Assembly (NCBI RefSeq): GCF_026107415.2
Contig: NZ_JAPCHX010000001.1
Coordinates: forward strand, 806,001 to 870,000
DNA from: Microbacterium sp. MPKO10
GTDB taxonomy: Bacteria > Actinomycetota > Actinomycetes > Actinomycetales > Microbacteriaceae
Length of the DNA: 64,000 bases
Reading direction: 5' to 3'
The notes under the pieces were generated by a model. That model worked only from the letters and a program-made list of their open reading frames with translations. It had not been told where the DNA came from and searched no databases. Both the position numbers and the translations under genes were made by a program. Positions 44,130-53,028 of this stretch are shown here, piece after piece (positions within the stretch are counted from its first letter, which is position 1; every line of letters starts with the position of its first letter).

Positions 44130-45532
44130 GAACTCACCTCCGCGGGTTTGCGGCGGACGCTGTCGCTGACGCGCAGCAGGATGGCGACGATCATCCAGTT
44201 GGCCACGAGCGACGATCCGCCCGCGGCCAGGAACGGCGCGGTGAGGCCGGTGAGCGGAATCACGCGGGTGACGCCGCCGACCATGATGAACACCTGCAGC
44301 GCGATCGTGAACGATAGGCCGAGCGCGAGCAGTTTGCTGAAGTCGTCTTGCCCGACGAAGCCGACACGGATGCCGCGCGAGACGAGCACGAGGTAGAGCA
44401 CCAGAATGGCGAACAGTCCGGCGAGCCCGAGTTCTTCACCGAGGCTCGCGACAATGTAGTCGCTGTCGGCCAGGGGCGTGAGGTACGGCCTGCCCTGCCC
44501 CAGACCGGTGCCGATGAGCCCGCCATGGGCGAGGCCGAAGATGCCCTGCACCAGCTGGTAGCTATTGCCTGCATCCCCGCCGTTGTAGACGGCGTCGCTG
44601 AACGCATTGATCCAGTTGTTGAACCGGTTCTGCACGTACGTGAGGTACTGGCTGGCCACGAACGCGCCGGCACCGAAGAGCACGCCGCCGATCAGCACCC
44701 AGCTGAGTCGCCCGGTAGCCACGTACAGCATCACCGTGAACATGCCGAAGTACAGCAGTGCCGTACCGAGGTCGCGCTCGAAGATGATGACGAGCATCGC
44801 AAAGACCCACACGACGAGAATGGGCCCCAAGTCGCGCAGGCGCGGGAACCGCACGCCGAGCACCTTCTTGCCCACCATCGAGAGGCTGTCGCGCGTGCGC
44901 ACGAGGTAACCGGCGAAGAACACGGCGAGGGCGATCTTCGCGACCTCGCCCGGTTGGAACGACAGCAGGTCGCCGATGCCGATCCAGACCTTCGCACCGC
45001 CGACGCTCTTGCCGAGGCCCGGCACGAGTGGCAGGAGCAGTAGAACGAACGCTCCGAGGCCGAAGATGTACGTGTACCGGAACAGCGAGCGGTGGTTCTT
45101 CAGAAACAGCACGATGACGATCGCCGCGATGATGGCGATGGCGCTCCACGCGATCTGGCGAGTGGATGCTGCCGCCCACCCGGCATTGCCCTCGGCGATG
45201 TCGATGCGGTAGATCTCGGCGATGCCGAGCCCGTTGAGCACGGTGGCGATCGGCAGAAGCAGCGGATCGGCCTGCACGGCCACGTAGCGCAGGCAGATGT
45301 GCAGCCCGAACACGAGCACCGAGAGGGCGGCGCCGAAGTAGATGAGCGAGTAGTCAAGCGCGCCGAGCGCCCCCAGCTGCACAAGCATGATCGCGACGGT
45401 GTTCACGACGCAGGCGAAGACCAGCAGCATCAGCTCGCGGTTGCGCAGCTTCTGCGGCACGTGCAGCTTCTTCATGATGCGGATGACCGCGGTGTCGGGG
45501 GTGACGCTGTTCGCGTCTTTCACGTCGGTCAT
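44126..45532 (-). CDS. rodA: RodA/FtsW-family peptidoglycan glycosyltransferase
   Basis: 468 residues with about twelve membrane helices. SEDS-family features include the GNAGWAAA-like loop, the conserved segment GIGDLLSFQPGEVAKIA, the catalytic-loop ERDLGTALLYF and the C-terminal GGSSLVANWM. It polymerises lipid II into glycan strands together with PbpA. Overlaps pstP upstream and pbpA downstream by four bases each. Confidence 0.94.
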   Translation of the reverse strand: MTDVKDANSVTPDTAVIRIMKKLHVPQKLRNRELMLLVFACVVNTVAIMLVQLGALGALDYSLIYFGAALSVLVFGLHICLRYVAVQADPLLLPIATVLNGLGIAEIYRIDIAEGNAGWAAASTRQIAWSAIAIIAAIVIVLFLKNHRSLFRYTYIFGLGAFVLLLLPLVPGLGKSVGGAKVWIGIGDLLSFQPGEVAKIALAVFFAGYLVRTRDSLSMVGKKVLGVRFPRLRDLGPILVVWVFAMLVIIFERDLGTALLYFGMFTVMLYVATGRLSWVLIGGVLFGAGAFVASQYLTYVQNRFNNWINAFSDAVYNGGDAGNSYQLVQGIFGLAHGGLIGTGLGQGRPYLTPLADSDYIVASLGEELGLAGLFAILVLYLVLVSRGIRVGFVGQDDFSKLLALGLSFTIALQVFIMVGGVTRVIPLTGLTAPFLAAGGSSLVANWMIVAILLRVSDSVRRKPAEVSS

Positions 45533-46860
45533 CCGTCTGCCCCCGGTGTCGAGGTGGCGGTGGGTGTGTCAGTGGGAGACGGAGATTCCGTGGGCGCGGG
45601 TGTGCCCGTGTCAGCATCCTGTTCTTCGTCTCTGTCGATGCGCAGCCGCGACACGATGTCCATGGCGTCTTCGAGGCTCGCGGCGCTGATGGTGCGCTCG
45701 ACCTCCTGCCGGTCGTAGAACGACAGTTCGCTCAGCAGGATGCCGGTGTCGTCGTACTCCTGCGACAGTGACAGGGGGCCGACGTTCTGCTGGATGCCCT
45801 GATAGATCACCACGGTGTCGTTGTCGGCGCCGACGTAGTAGCGCGTCTGCGTCCACGAGTATGCGGCGAGCAGGCTGAGCACGAGCGCCAGCACCAGCAC
45901 GATGATGCCGAGCGTCCACGTCAGGCGCCGCCGCTTCACGCGCCTCGCGTCCTCCTCGATGAGCTCCTCGAGGTAGTCCTCGCTCGCAGGCTCGAAGTGT
46001 GACGGGTCGAGGGGAGCGACGCGACCGGTGTGCAGGCGCAGCGCGGGAATGAGCCCCGTGCGGCGCGACGGCTTGACTTCGAATGCGAGGGGGCGGGATG
46101 CTGATCCCACCGTGACGGGGCCGGATGCTGTGCTCTTGGCGCCGACGTCGAGGACGACGACCGTGACGTTGTCAGGTGCCCCGTTGTCGAGCGTCTTCTT
46201 GACCAGCCGGTCTGCCGTCTTCTGCGCGTTCTGCCCCGACGCGACGATGCGCAGAGTGTCGCGGTCGTCCACGTAGTCACTCAGGCCGTCAGAGCAGATG
46301 ATCCAGCGATCGCCGTCGTGCAGGGGCATCGACAGTGTGTCGACCTCGGGCGAGGTGTCGACGTCGCCGAGCACACGCATCAGCACCGACCGGCGCGGGT
46401 GCACTCGGGCCTCCGCCTGTGTGATGCGCCCCGAGTCGACAAGTCGCTGCACGAACGTGTGGTCTGTGGTGATCTGCGTCAGCTCACCGTCGCGGTACAG
46501 GTAGATGCGCGAATCGCCGATGTGCGCGATCGCCACCTCGTCGCCCACGATCATGAGGGCGTCGACGGTCGTGCCCATGCCGGTGAGCTCCGGATGCTCG
46601 AAGACGGTCTCGCTCAGCTGGTCGTTCGCCGCCATGATGGCGTCCTGCATCGCGAACTGCGCATCTTCAACCGTCTCGTACGCAGCATCCGCCTCGATGA
46701 TTCGGTTGGCGGCGATGGCCGAGGCGACGTCTCCGCCCGCGTGCCCGCCCATGCCATCCGCGATCATGAACAAGTGGGTGCCGGCATAGCCGGAATCCTG
46801 GTTGTTCGAGCGGATCTTGCCGACGTCTGTCGCGGCCGCCGCGTTCGCGGAGAGGGGCAT
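45529..46860 (-). CDS. pstP: PP2C-type Ser/Thr phosphatase PstP
   Basis: 443 residues. Cytoplasmic PP2C domain 1-240 with metal-binding motifs MIADGMGGHAGGDVAS, HIGDSRIYLY, CSDGLSDY and GAPDNVTVVV. One membrane helix at about 310-335 (WTLGIIVLVLALVLSLLAAY), then an extracellular region. It reverses phosphorylation by PknA and PknB. Three bases separate it from fhaB and its end overlaps rodA. Confidence 0.95.
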   Translation of the reverse strand: MPLSANAAAATDVGKIRSNNQDSGYAGTHLFMIADGMGGHAGGDVASAIAANRIIEADAAYETVEDAQFAMQDAIMAANDQLSETVFEHPELTGMGTTVDALMIVGDEVAIAHIGDSRIYLYRDGELTQITTDHTFVQRLVDSGRITQAEARVHPRRSVLMRVLGDVDTSPEVDTLSMPLHDGDRWIICSDGLSDYVDDRDTLRIVASGQNAQKTADRLVKKTLDNGAPDNVTVVVLDVGAKSTASGPVTVGSASRPLAFEVKPSRRTGLIPALRLHTGRVAPLDPSHFEPASEDYLEELIEEDARRVKRRRLTWTLGIIVLVLALVLSLLAAYSWTQTRYYVGADNDTVVIYQGIQQNVGPLSLSQEYDDTGILLSELSFYDRQEVERTISAASLEDAMDIVSRLRIDRDEEQDADTGTPAPTESPSPTDTPTATSTPGADG

Positions 46861-46863
46861 GGA

Positions 46864-47385
46864 TCAGCCTCGCAGCTCGAACGTCGTCTGGCCCACCTTG
46901 ATGGGGGCGCCGAGCGTGATGGGCGTCGGTGCGCCGACGCGTTTGCCGGCGAGGTAGGTTCCGTTCGTCGAGTCGAGGTCTTGCAGCATCCAGTCGTCGT
47001 TCCACAGCAGCAGCCGTGCGTGGTGTGTCGAGGTGTAGTCATCGCGCAGCACGAGCGTCGAGTCGGCGGCGCGTCCGATGGTGATGGGGCCTTTTCCAAG
47101 GGGCACTTCGGTGCCCTGCTTTGTGCCCGAGGTGATCACGATGCGTGTGACGTTGTGCACTGTGGCGTTGCCGCTGCGGGCCGCGCGCGGTGCGGCGGCC
47201 GGGGCCGGTGCGGGTTTCGCCTGCGGCGGGGCGGATGCTGCTCGCGCGCTCGACTGCTTGCCCGCGTCCACCTTGCGGCCCTGCCCGAACAGGTCGGAGC
47301 GCAGCGCGTAGACGACGCCGAGCACGAAGAACCAGAGGAGGATGAGGAATCCGAATCGAAGGACGAGAAGTGTCAGTTCACTCAC
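46864..47385 (-). CDS. fhaB: FHA-domain membrane protein FhaB
   Basis: 173 residues from the GTG at 47385, which overlaps the fhaA stop (GTGA). One N-terminal membrane helix (LLVLRFGFLILLWFFVLGVVY), a Pro/Ala linker, then an FHA domain at about 85-170 (ITIGRAADSTLVLRDDYTSTHHARL; LDSTNGTYLAG). FHA domains bind phosphothreonine, so it reads PknA/PknB signals at the membrane. The homologue FipA/FhaB of mycobacteria links to FtsZ. Confidence 0.94.
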   Translation of the reverse strand: MSELTLLVLRFGFLILLWFFVLGVVYALRSDLFGQGRKVDAGKQSSARAASAPPQAKPAPAPAAAPRAARSGNATVHNVTRIVITSGTKQGTEVPLGKGPITIGRAADSTLVLRDDYTSTHHARLLLWNDDWMLQDLDSTNGTYLAGKRVGAPTPITLGAPIKVGQTTFELRG

Positions 47386-48116
47386 GACGCTGGCCCCCAG
47401 AATCCGCCCATGTCGGTGCGCCGGGTGGGAATGTCGGCGTGTGACGCGGGGCGCGCCTGGGCGAGCACGCGGAAGGTGATGCGCGTGCGCCCGATCTGAA
47501 TGACGGAGTCGGGTTCGAGTGCCGCCTGGCTGATCTTCGCCCCGTTGAGCGTTGATCCGTTCGTCGATCCGAGGTCGCGCACCTGAGCGCGCTCGCCGTC
47601 CCAGAGGATCTCCACGTGCTTGCGGCTGGTTCCGGTGTCGTTGACGGTGATGTCGGCGTCGCTGCCGCGCCCGATGACCGTGCGTGACTGGCGGATGGGG
47701 TGGCGCTTGCCGTCGATGTCGACGACGGGCTGCCACGTGACGTCGCCCTTCACGTTCTCGGCGTCGACCTGCAGCATCCCGTCACTCAGCTTCGGATCGG
47801 CGGCGAACGAGATGTCGACGGCTCCGGCGAACTGGTAGCCCTGCTGTTTCGCGTGCTTCTGCACCACGGAGGTGAGCTCGTCGATGAGCGTGGGGCCCAA
47901 GCGGTCCATGCGCTCGTGGTCGTCGACGGACATGCGCACGCTGAACCGGTTGGGGGTCAGGATGCGGTCGCGGGTGACGATCGCCGCGTTGGTGTCGAGC
48001 TCGCGTTTGAGCGCGCTGGAGATCTCAACGGGCTGCAGGCCCGCGCGGAAGGTCTTCGCGAACGCGCCGTTGACGGCACGCTCCAGTCCCTTCTCGAAGT
48101 TATCCAGAATCCCCAC
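47382..48116 (-). CDS. fhaA: FhaA: DUF3662 plus FHA domain
   Basis: 244 residues from the GTG at 48116 (GGAG five bases upstream). DUF3662 covers 1-115 (GILDNFEKGLERAVNGAFAK; KRELDTNAAIVTRDRILTPN). After a short linker a C-terminal FHA domain (TVIGRGSDADITVNDTGTSRKHVEI; DLGSTNGSTLNG) follows. In mycobacteria FhaA binds the pseudokinase MviN and controls peptidoglycan precursor export. First gene of the seven-gene operon that runs to pknB. Confidence 0.94.
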   Translation of the reverse strand: MGILDNFEKGLERAVNGAFAKTFRAGLQPVEISSALKRELDTNAAIVTRDRILTPNRFSVRMSVDDHERMDRLGPTLIDELTSVVQKHAKQQGYQFAGAVDISFAADPKLSDGMLQVDAENVKGDVTWQPVVDIDGKRHPIRQSRTVIGRGSDADITVNDTGTSRKHVEILWDGERAQVRDLGSTNGSTLNGAKISQAALEPDSVIQIGRTRITFRVLAQARPASHADIPTRRTDMGGFWGPAS

Positions 48117-48282
48117 AGTGCTCCAGTTTTCGTTCAGTGGCTACGCACATGCTAGTAGGAAGGACTGGGAGAGGGCACCTTGTGCGGCGCTCTCCAAGCC
48201 AATGTGGTGCGGTCGTGCGGAATAGGAATCGTGCGTCTTTTCATGCTAATCTCGCTGAGTTGACACAGTGCTGTCAACGCTC

Positions 48283-48366
<84 letters not shown>

Positions 48367-48470
48367 CAGTGGGTTGGATCCGCGTTTTGCGGATCAGCAT
48401 TCGATTGTTCATCGCAGGGTTGCTATTCGGTACCGCCCAGTTCGTGTGGGCACGTCTTCGAGAACGGTCC

Positions 48471-49907
48471 TTAGCGCGTTGATCGCTTGCGGTAGTGGCC
48501 GGTGATCCATCGACCGTTGCGCCACGTGCCCGGTTCCCAGAGGCCGCGTGAACGTGGCGTGCCCACTGCGGTCTTCCCTGTGAAACGTGGAAGGGCACGG
48601 AGACTCAGGTCTTCCCCCTGTGTTCGGTGCACGAGATCGGTGGCGAACGCCGCGATGCGCACGGGCATTGCACGCAACTCCGTGGTCACCATGGACGAGG
48701 GCACTTGGCCGATGGCCTGCTCGAAGGCATTCGGGAGTTCTTTCGCCATCTGCTCAAGTCGTCCGATGAAGTCCGTGCGCTGCATCCCGAGCACGTCGGC
48801 AGTGCGGGCGATGTTGCGCCCGGAAATCAGCCGATATCTGCGCTCTTTGCCGTACTTCACTGCCGCACTCGAGGTGTACGCGACTCGGTTTTCGTCCCAG
48901 ATGCCGTGCGCAGAGATCAGGTCGTATGCGGGAGCGAGCCTGGTGTTGTTACCGACGTGCAGCATGCTGTGGTTCTTGGCATGTGCGTCGACGCCAGCGA
49001 CGAGGAGGTTGAACGCAAACAGGTCCGCGAGAGCTCGCAGGTCTTCGGTGCGGTAAGCCGGTGTCGACGTGCGGGAGACGAGCTCGACCATGTCGGCCAT
49101 GGTCGGCCCGCCGTCCTCTTCGTATTTGCGCGATGGGAAGACACTGAGCGCTTGGCAGAAGTCTTCCTGATGCACGCGTACGACGTTGCCGTCACGAATG
49201 CGGCGGTCGTATCGAGCGGTGACGAACGCGGGCACGCCATCAAAGTCGAGGATGTCGACAAATGCCGCGCGAATGCCGAGGGCGCGCGCGGCGCGCATCG
49301 TGACGAATTCCAGGGCTTGGATGTGATCGTCCGTATGCCCGGCAGCGATCACCATGCCCGGCTTGACGATGTGCGTGCTCGCAGCATGGCCGTTGGGCTC
49401 AAACCACTCGCCATCGATTTGGGCCACAGCGAACTTGCCCTGATTGCCTCCGAGAGAGAATCGGCTCTCATCTTCATCGGAGTCGTCGACCCAATGAGCG
49501 GGATCAGCGAGGATGGCACGCACGCGTCTGGCGATCTCACGTTCGGACATCGGTGAGAGCTCGCCGGCGGCTGTGGGAACCGCATCCTCCGGGACCACCT
49601 GGACAGACCCTGGCGCGTCTTCACCCATGTGCGCCAGGAGTGTAAAGGGGTCGCTACGTCGCTCCCCGAACTTCGCCGCCCAGCGCGTGCGCACCTCCTC
49701 TGCGTCTGGCAGCAGGTTAGAAAGCCACGGCATGACCACATCGGGACCGTGACCGAGCGCGCTCATGGGCATGCTCTTCGATAGTGGCGTGGAGCGCGGA
49801 TCCTGACGGTATGCCTCGTTGTAGAGGAATTCGACCTGGTCCTGCTCACCGCACATGAGCTTGCCGGCGAAGCGAGCGTCCACCCAGACGTCGAGGACAT
49901 CGGTCAT
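48471..49907 (-). CDS. hipA: HipA-like serine/threonine kinase toxin
   Basis: 478 residues. HipA-family features: N-terminal couple domain (PMSALGHGPDVVMPWLSNLLPD), the nucleotide-site segment SLGGNQGKFAVAQ, the substrate-site STHIVKPG, and the catalytic DAHAKNHSML with the downstream DLISA metal site. HipA kinases phosphorylate aminoacyl-tRNA synthetases and stop growth, giving persistence. It overlaps the antitoxin stop by one base (TAATG) and begins an accessory stretch just after the tRNA gene. Confidence 0.93.
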   Translation of the reverse strand: MTDVLDVWVDARFAGKLMCGEQDQVEFLYNEAYRQDPRSTPLSKSMPMSALGHGPDVVMPWLSNLLPDAEEVRTRWAAKFGERRSDPFTLLAHMGEDAPGSVQVVPEDAVPTAAGELSPMSEREIARRVRAILADPAHWVDDSDEDESRFSLGGNQGKFAVAQIDGEWFEPNGHAASTHIVKPGMVIAAGHTDDHIQALEFVTMRAARALGIRAAFVDILDFDGVPAFVTARYDRRIRDGNVVRVHQEDFCQALSVFPSRKYEEDGGPTMADMVELVSRTSTPAYRTEDLRALADLFAFNLLVAGVDAHAKNHSMLHVGNNTRLAPAYDLISAHGIWDENRVAYTSSAAVKYGKERRYRLISGRNIARTADVLGMQRTDFIGRLEQMAKELPNAFEQAIGQVPSSMVTTELRAMPVRIAAFATDLVHRTQGEDLSLRALPRFTGKTAVGTPRSRGLWEPGTWRNGRWITGHYRKRSTR

Positions 49908-50155
49908 TACAGGTCCTCGAACAGCTCGTCAAGGATGCCCGAGCGCTCACTCTTTTTAAGCTCGACGGTGTAGCCGAGGACAGCTGCAACGTCGATCACT
50001 GCGTCAAGTGATGGTGCGACCTTGCCCGACTCCAGGTCGTGCACCCAACGCCTGCTCTTGCGTACTGCCTGGGCGAGATCGTCCTGCGTCAGGTTCGAAC
50101 GCAACCTGTTGCTCCGCACGAACTCGGCGAACGCCGCCGTGGATGGTATTTCCAT
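49907..50155 (-). CDS. hipB: HipB-like antitoxin, helix-turn-helix repressor
   Basis: 82 residues from the ATG at 50155, with GGAGG five bases upstream; a longer frame starts inside the operator and is not preferred. XRE-type helix-turn-helix at 10-65 (LTQDDLAQAVRKSRRWVHDLESGKVAPSLDAVIDVAA), then an acidic tail. It should neutralise HipA and repress the operon through the palindromes at 50168-50239. Confidence 0.92.
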   Translation of the reverse strand: MEIPSTAAFAEFVRSNRLRSNLTQDDLAQAVRKSRRWVHDLESGKVAPSLDAVIDVAAVLGYTVELKKSERSGILDELFEDL

Positions 50156-50167
50156 GACTACCTCCGA

Positions 50168-50239
50168 GTGCAGAATACTTCCCACAAAAAGTTATGAGCA
50201 GTTTACTGCACATAACTACAAAAGGGAAGTATTCTGCAC
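50168..50239. promoter_or_regulatory. Nested palindromic operator of hipBA
   Basis: GTGCAGAATACTTCCC (50168-50183) and its exact reverse complement (50224-50239) enclose a second pair, AGTTATG (50190-50196) and CATAACT (50211-50217). The 72-bp region is much more AT-rich than its surroundings and lies directly upstream of hipB. No gene is seen in 50240-50484. Confidence 0.8.
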
Positions 50240-50484
50240 ATAAGCGGTCCGAGTGTGCGGTGCCACCATCGTTAGGCCACAGGATGGAACTCTTCGTCGG
50301 CTGGTGTGAGCTACTCCGGGTTTTGCGGGGTGGCCCTGAAGGGGGCAGGGATCGCGATCACATCATGGTGGAAAAATCAGGAGTTGATCCGCGACAGCCA
50401 CGCCTCGCTGCGCAGCCTTTGTGGCACTTCTTCGTCAGGCTCTCGAACAAGACGTGCTCTGCGGCAGAGCGTTAGCCTCGAGTC

Positions 50485-51054
50485 ATGAACCTCGACGATC
50501 TGCTCCGCGCCCTCAACTCCGGTGAGACGATCACCGGCGACTCTCCGCTTCACGAGGTCATGCACCGCGTGAGCCAGGAGGCCCTGCGGATCGCCGGAGA
50601 GCTGAACAGCGGCTATCACGAGCCATCGCGCGTGCGCGAACTTCTCACCGACTTGACCGGCACCCCGGTCGACGAGACGGTGCGGGTTTTCCCGCCCTTC
50701 ACCTCTGATTTCGGCAAGAACATCACTCTTGGCAAGCGCGTGTTCATCAATTCAGGATGCCGCTTTCAGGACCAAGGCGGCGTGACGATCGGTGATGACT
50801 GCCTGATCGGTCACAACGCTGTTCTCGCGACGTTGAACCATGACCTCGATCCGGTACGGCGCGCTGACATGCATCCGGCACCAATCGTGATTGAGAGAAA
50901 TGTCTGGATCGGCGCGAACGTCACTATCTTGCCGGGCGTGACGATCGGAGAGGATGCTGTCGTGGCAGCCGCCTCAGTCGTGACGAAGGATGTGCCTGCG
51001 CGCACCGTCGTCGTCGGGTCACCCGCCCGAGTCGTGCGCTCCCTCGACGACTGA
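50485..51054 (+). CDS. Sugar O-acetyltransferase, left-handed beta-helix (MAT/GAT type)
   Basis: 189 residues. The hexapeptide-repeat left-handed beta-helix runs from about 75 to 185 (TLGKRVFINSGCRFQDQGGVTIGDD; NVWIGANVTILPGVTIGEDAVVAAASVVTKDV). His near LNHDLDP is the likely catalytic residue. It transfers acetyl from acetyl-CoA to a sugar such as maltose or galactoside. TAGCCT (50473-50478) six bases before the ATG indicates a leaderless mRNA. Confidence 0.92.
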   Translation: MNLDDLLRALNSGETITGDSPLHEVMHRVSQEALRIAGELNSGYHEPSRVRELLTDLTGTPVDETVRVFPPFTSDFGKNITLGKRVFINSGCRFQDQGGVTIGDDCLIGHNAVLATLNHDLDPVRRADMHPAPIVIERNVWIGANVTILPGVTIGEDAVVAAASVVTKDVPARTVVVGSPARVVRSLDD

Positions 51055-51206
51055 ACCCGAGCTGACGAGTACGGACGCTCATCGTTACGGAAACCCATCG
51101 TCGCGCATCGAGCGTCGCGTCGGATCACGTACTGCTGCGCCGTGCGGCGTCACATCACGTCGTCTCGCGCTGCGTCGCGCCGCAGCATCCGTACTCAGTG
51201 AATCAG

Positions 51207-51372
51207 GCGGAGGCGGCGTCTCGTTTCGGCAGCACCCACCCGGCACGCGGGAAGCCGAGCGATAACTCGTGCCCCGGTCGTTGCCCTGCTGGTTGAGGGC
51301 CGATGTGTCGTGGATCTGAAAGAAGAAGGCAAGAACGTCGCGAAGTATCGTCTGTGTCGGATCGAAGGAGCC
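51207..51372 (-). pseudogene. Decayed partial copy of msrA
   Basis: 51207-51254 is identical over 48 bp to the end of the intact msrA (53033-53080). 51255 onward then matches msrA from 53261, so about 180 bp of the coding sequence is deleted; the junction lies at the short repeat CGGGAAG present twice in msrA. Translated remnants include LAFFFQIHD and [14 protein letters not shown]. Similarity fades after about 51372. The catalytic GCFWG end is missing. The rest of the 51055-51612 stretch shows no gene. Confidence 0.85.
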
Positions 51373-51612
51373 CTCAAGCCACACCGTGTTCTCGTCGTAA
51401 ACACGGAGGATTCGCCGAACCCGGGCAGAGAGATTGCACGGGCGAGAGAAGGGGCATCGAACGAATTCGATCAATACCCCACAGCGCATTGTTTCTTGCA
51501 ATATTTGCTTCAGGTGTGTTCCTCTTCTGTCGGCGTGCCGCCCGGTAGCTGTACCTACGGGCTGGTGTCTGGTGCCCTGCCAACAGGGGGAGCCGGGATT
51601 CCGCCATTGATT

Positions 51613-51727
51613 CCGCAAACTGCACATCAAGCTCTCTGCAAGGCGCACTATAAAAGGTCTGCAAACTGCATTATAAAAGATCTGCAAACTGCACTATAAA
51701 AGATCTGCAAACTGCACTAATATCACA
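51613..51727. repeat. Five tandem 23-bp units upstream of the first AAA_14-DUF4143 gene
   Basis: Units start at 51613, 51636, 51659, 51682 and 51705. Each begins CTGCAAACTGCA (first two slightly altered); units 2-4 continue with (C/T)TATAAAAG, and the last unit carries TAATAT (51718-51723), six bases before the ATG at 51730. The array therefore ends inside the promoter. Confidence 0.9.
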
Positions 51728-51729
51728 GT

Positions 51730-52983
51730 ATGGACTACGTAGCGCGGTGCATCGATCAGCGGATCCTTCGCTCTCTGGGCGCTATGGGTGCGGTCTTCAT
51801 AGAAGGTCCTCGAGCGTGCGGAAAGACATCGACGGGCCTGCAGCATGCGCGGAGTTCGATCCGTCTCGATGAATCGCCTCAATTGGTCGCGTTAGCGGAG
51901 CTTGATCCGCGTTCGCTGCTGATCGGTGAGGCGCCGAGGCTCATCGATGAGTGGCAGTTAGCTCCAGCTATCTGGAATGTGATTCGACACGAGATTGATG
52001 ATCGACAGTTGTCAGGGCAGTTCATTGTCTCTGGTTCTGCCAGGCCAGCAGATGATGTACGTCGACACTCGGGAGCGGGAAGAATCTCGCGCGCACGTAT
52101 GCGCACGATGTCGCTTGCGGAAAGTGGGCGATCAAGTGGGGATGTATCTCTGAGCGAGCTGGACGCGGTAGGGCAGCTCAGTGGAGTCCGTTCGCACCTC
52201 ACATATCAGGATCTCGCGGCGGAGGCAGTTCGTGGTGGTTGGCCAACACTTCTCGAAGCGACGACCGAAGATGCGATCGAGTTCAATGAGTCGTACAGTG
52301 CCGATCTGATGGCGGTTGATGTAATTCAGGCAGGAGGAGTGCGTCACGACCCAGCCAAGATGCGGCGCCTGCTCGTGAGTTTGGCAAGAAATGTTTCTGC
52401 AGAGGTCTCGATCGCAAAGCTGGTCGATGATGTCGCGTCGAACGGTGTGGAGATTGGGCGCAACACAGTCAGCGATTATCTCGACGCTCTGCGCGCAGTA
52501 TTCGCCATTGAAGAAATACCTGCGTGGGCCGCGAGCCTTCGATCACGTACTCGACTTCGCCAGCAGCCGAAGAGGCATCTTGCGGACCCAGCTCTTGCCT
52601 GCGCGTTGCTTGGCCTATCTGCCGCGCGCTTAGCGCGCGACCCGGAATATTTCGGCCAAGTGTTTGAAGCAATGGCGATACGGGACCTGCAGGTATACGT
52701 AGAGCGAAACGGCGGACACGTCTACCACTATCGGGACAGTGGCGGACTCGAGGCCGATGCAATCGTTGAATATCGGGACGGTAGCTGGGCGGCTATCGAG
52801 GTCAAACTCGGCGCGAGCAAGATCGCAGAAGCCGAAGCGAATTTGCTGAAACTGCGGGATGAACGAATTGATCTCGAGCGCATGGGAACGCCACGCTTCA
52901 TGGCAGTTGTGACGGGGACCGAATACGGTTACACGATGCCCTCGGGAGTGCATGTGATCCCACTGGGGGCCCTCTCGGCATAG
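51730..52983 (+). CDS. AAA_14-DUF4143 ATPase (1)
   Basis: 417 residues. Walker A GPRACGKTST (26-35) and Walker B RLIDEW (70-75) lie in an AAA_14-type ATPase of about 130 residues; a sensor-like segment is FIVSGSARP. The middle (160-290) is helical and winged-helix-like. The C-terminal DUF4143 part holds a PD-(D/E)xK-like triad (EAD at 341-343, then EVK at 357-359), the nuclease-type fold of the family. Function is unknown for nearly all members. The transcript seems leaderless, starting at the end of a 23-bp repeat array, and the gene sits between a decayed and an intact msrA. No octamer GGATGCTG, unlike its core neighbours. Confidence 0.9.
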   Translation: MDYVARCIDQRILRSLGAMGAVFIEGPRACGKTSTGLQHARSSIRLDESPQLVALAELDPRSLLIGEAPRLIDEWQLAPAIWNVIRHEIDDRQLSGQFIVSGSARPADDVRRHSGAGRISRARMRTMSLAESGRSSGDVSLSELDAVGQLSGVRSHLTYQDLAAEAVRGGWPTLLEATTEDAIEFNESYSADLMAVDVIQAGGVRHDPAKMRRLLVSLARNVSAEVSIAKLVDDVASNGVEIGRNTVSDYLDALRAVFAIEEIPAWAASLRSRTRLRQQPKRHLADPALACALLGLSAARLARDPEYFGQVFEAMAIRDLQVYVERNGGHVYHYRDSGGLEADAIVEYRDGSWAAIEVKLGASKIAEAEANLLKLRDERIDLERMGTPRFMAVVTGTEYGYTMPSGVHVIPLGALSA

Positions 52984-53028
52984 TCCCCACTCGTTATGGC
53001 ACAGGCGACAACGAGTATTCGCCTGTGC

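Noticed and set aside
51613-51727. CRISPR array.
   Set aside because: Units are contiguous without unique spacers and no cas gene is present in the window.
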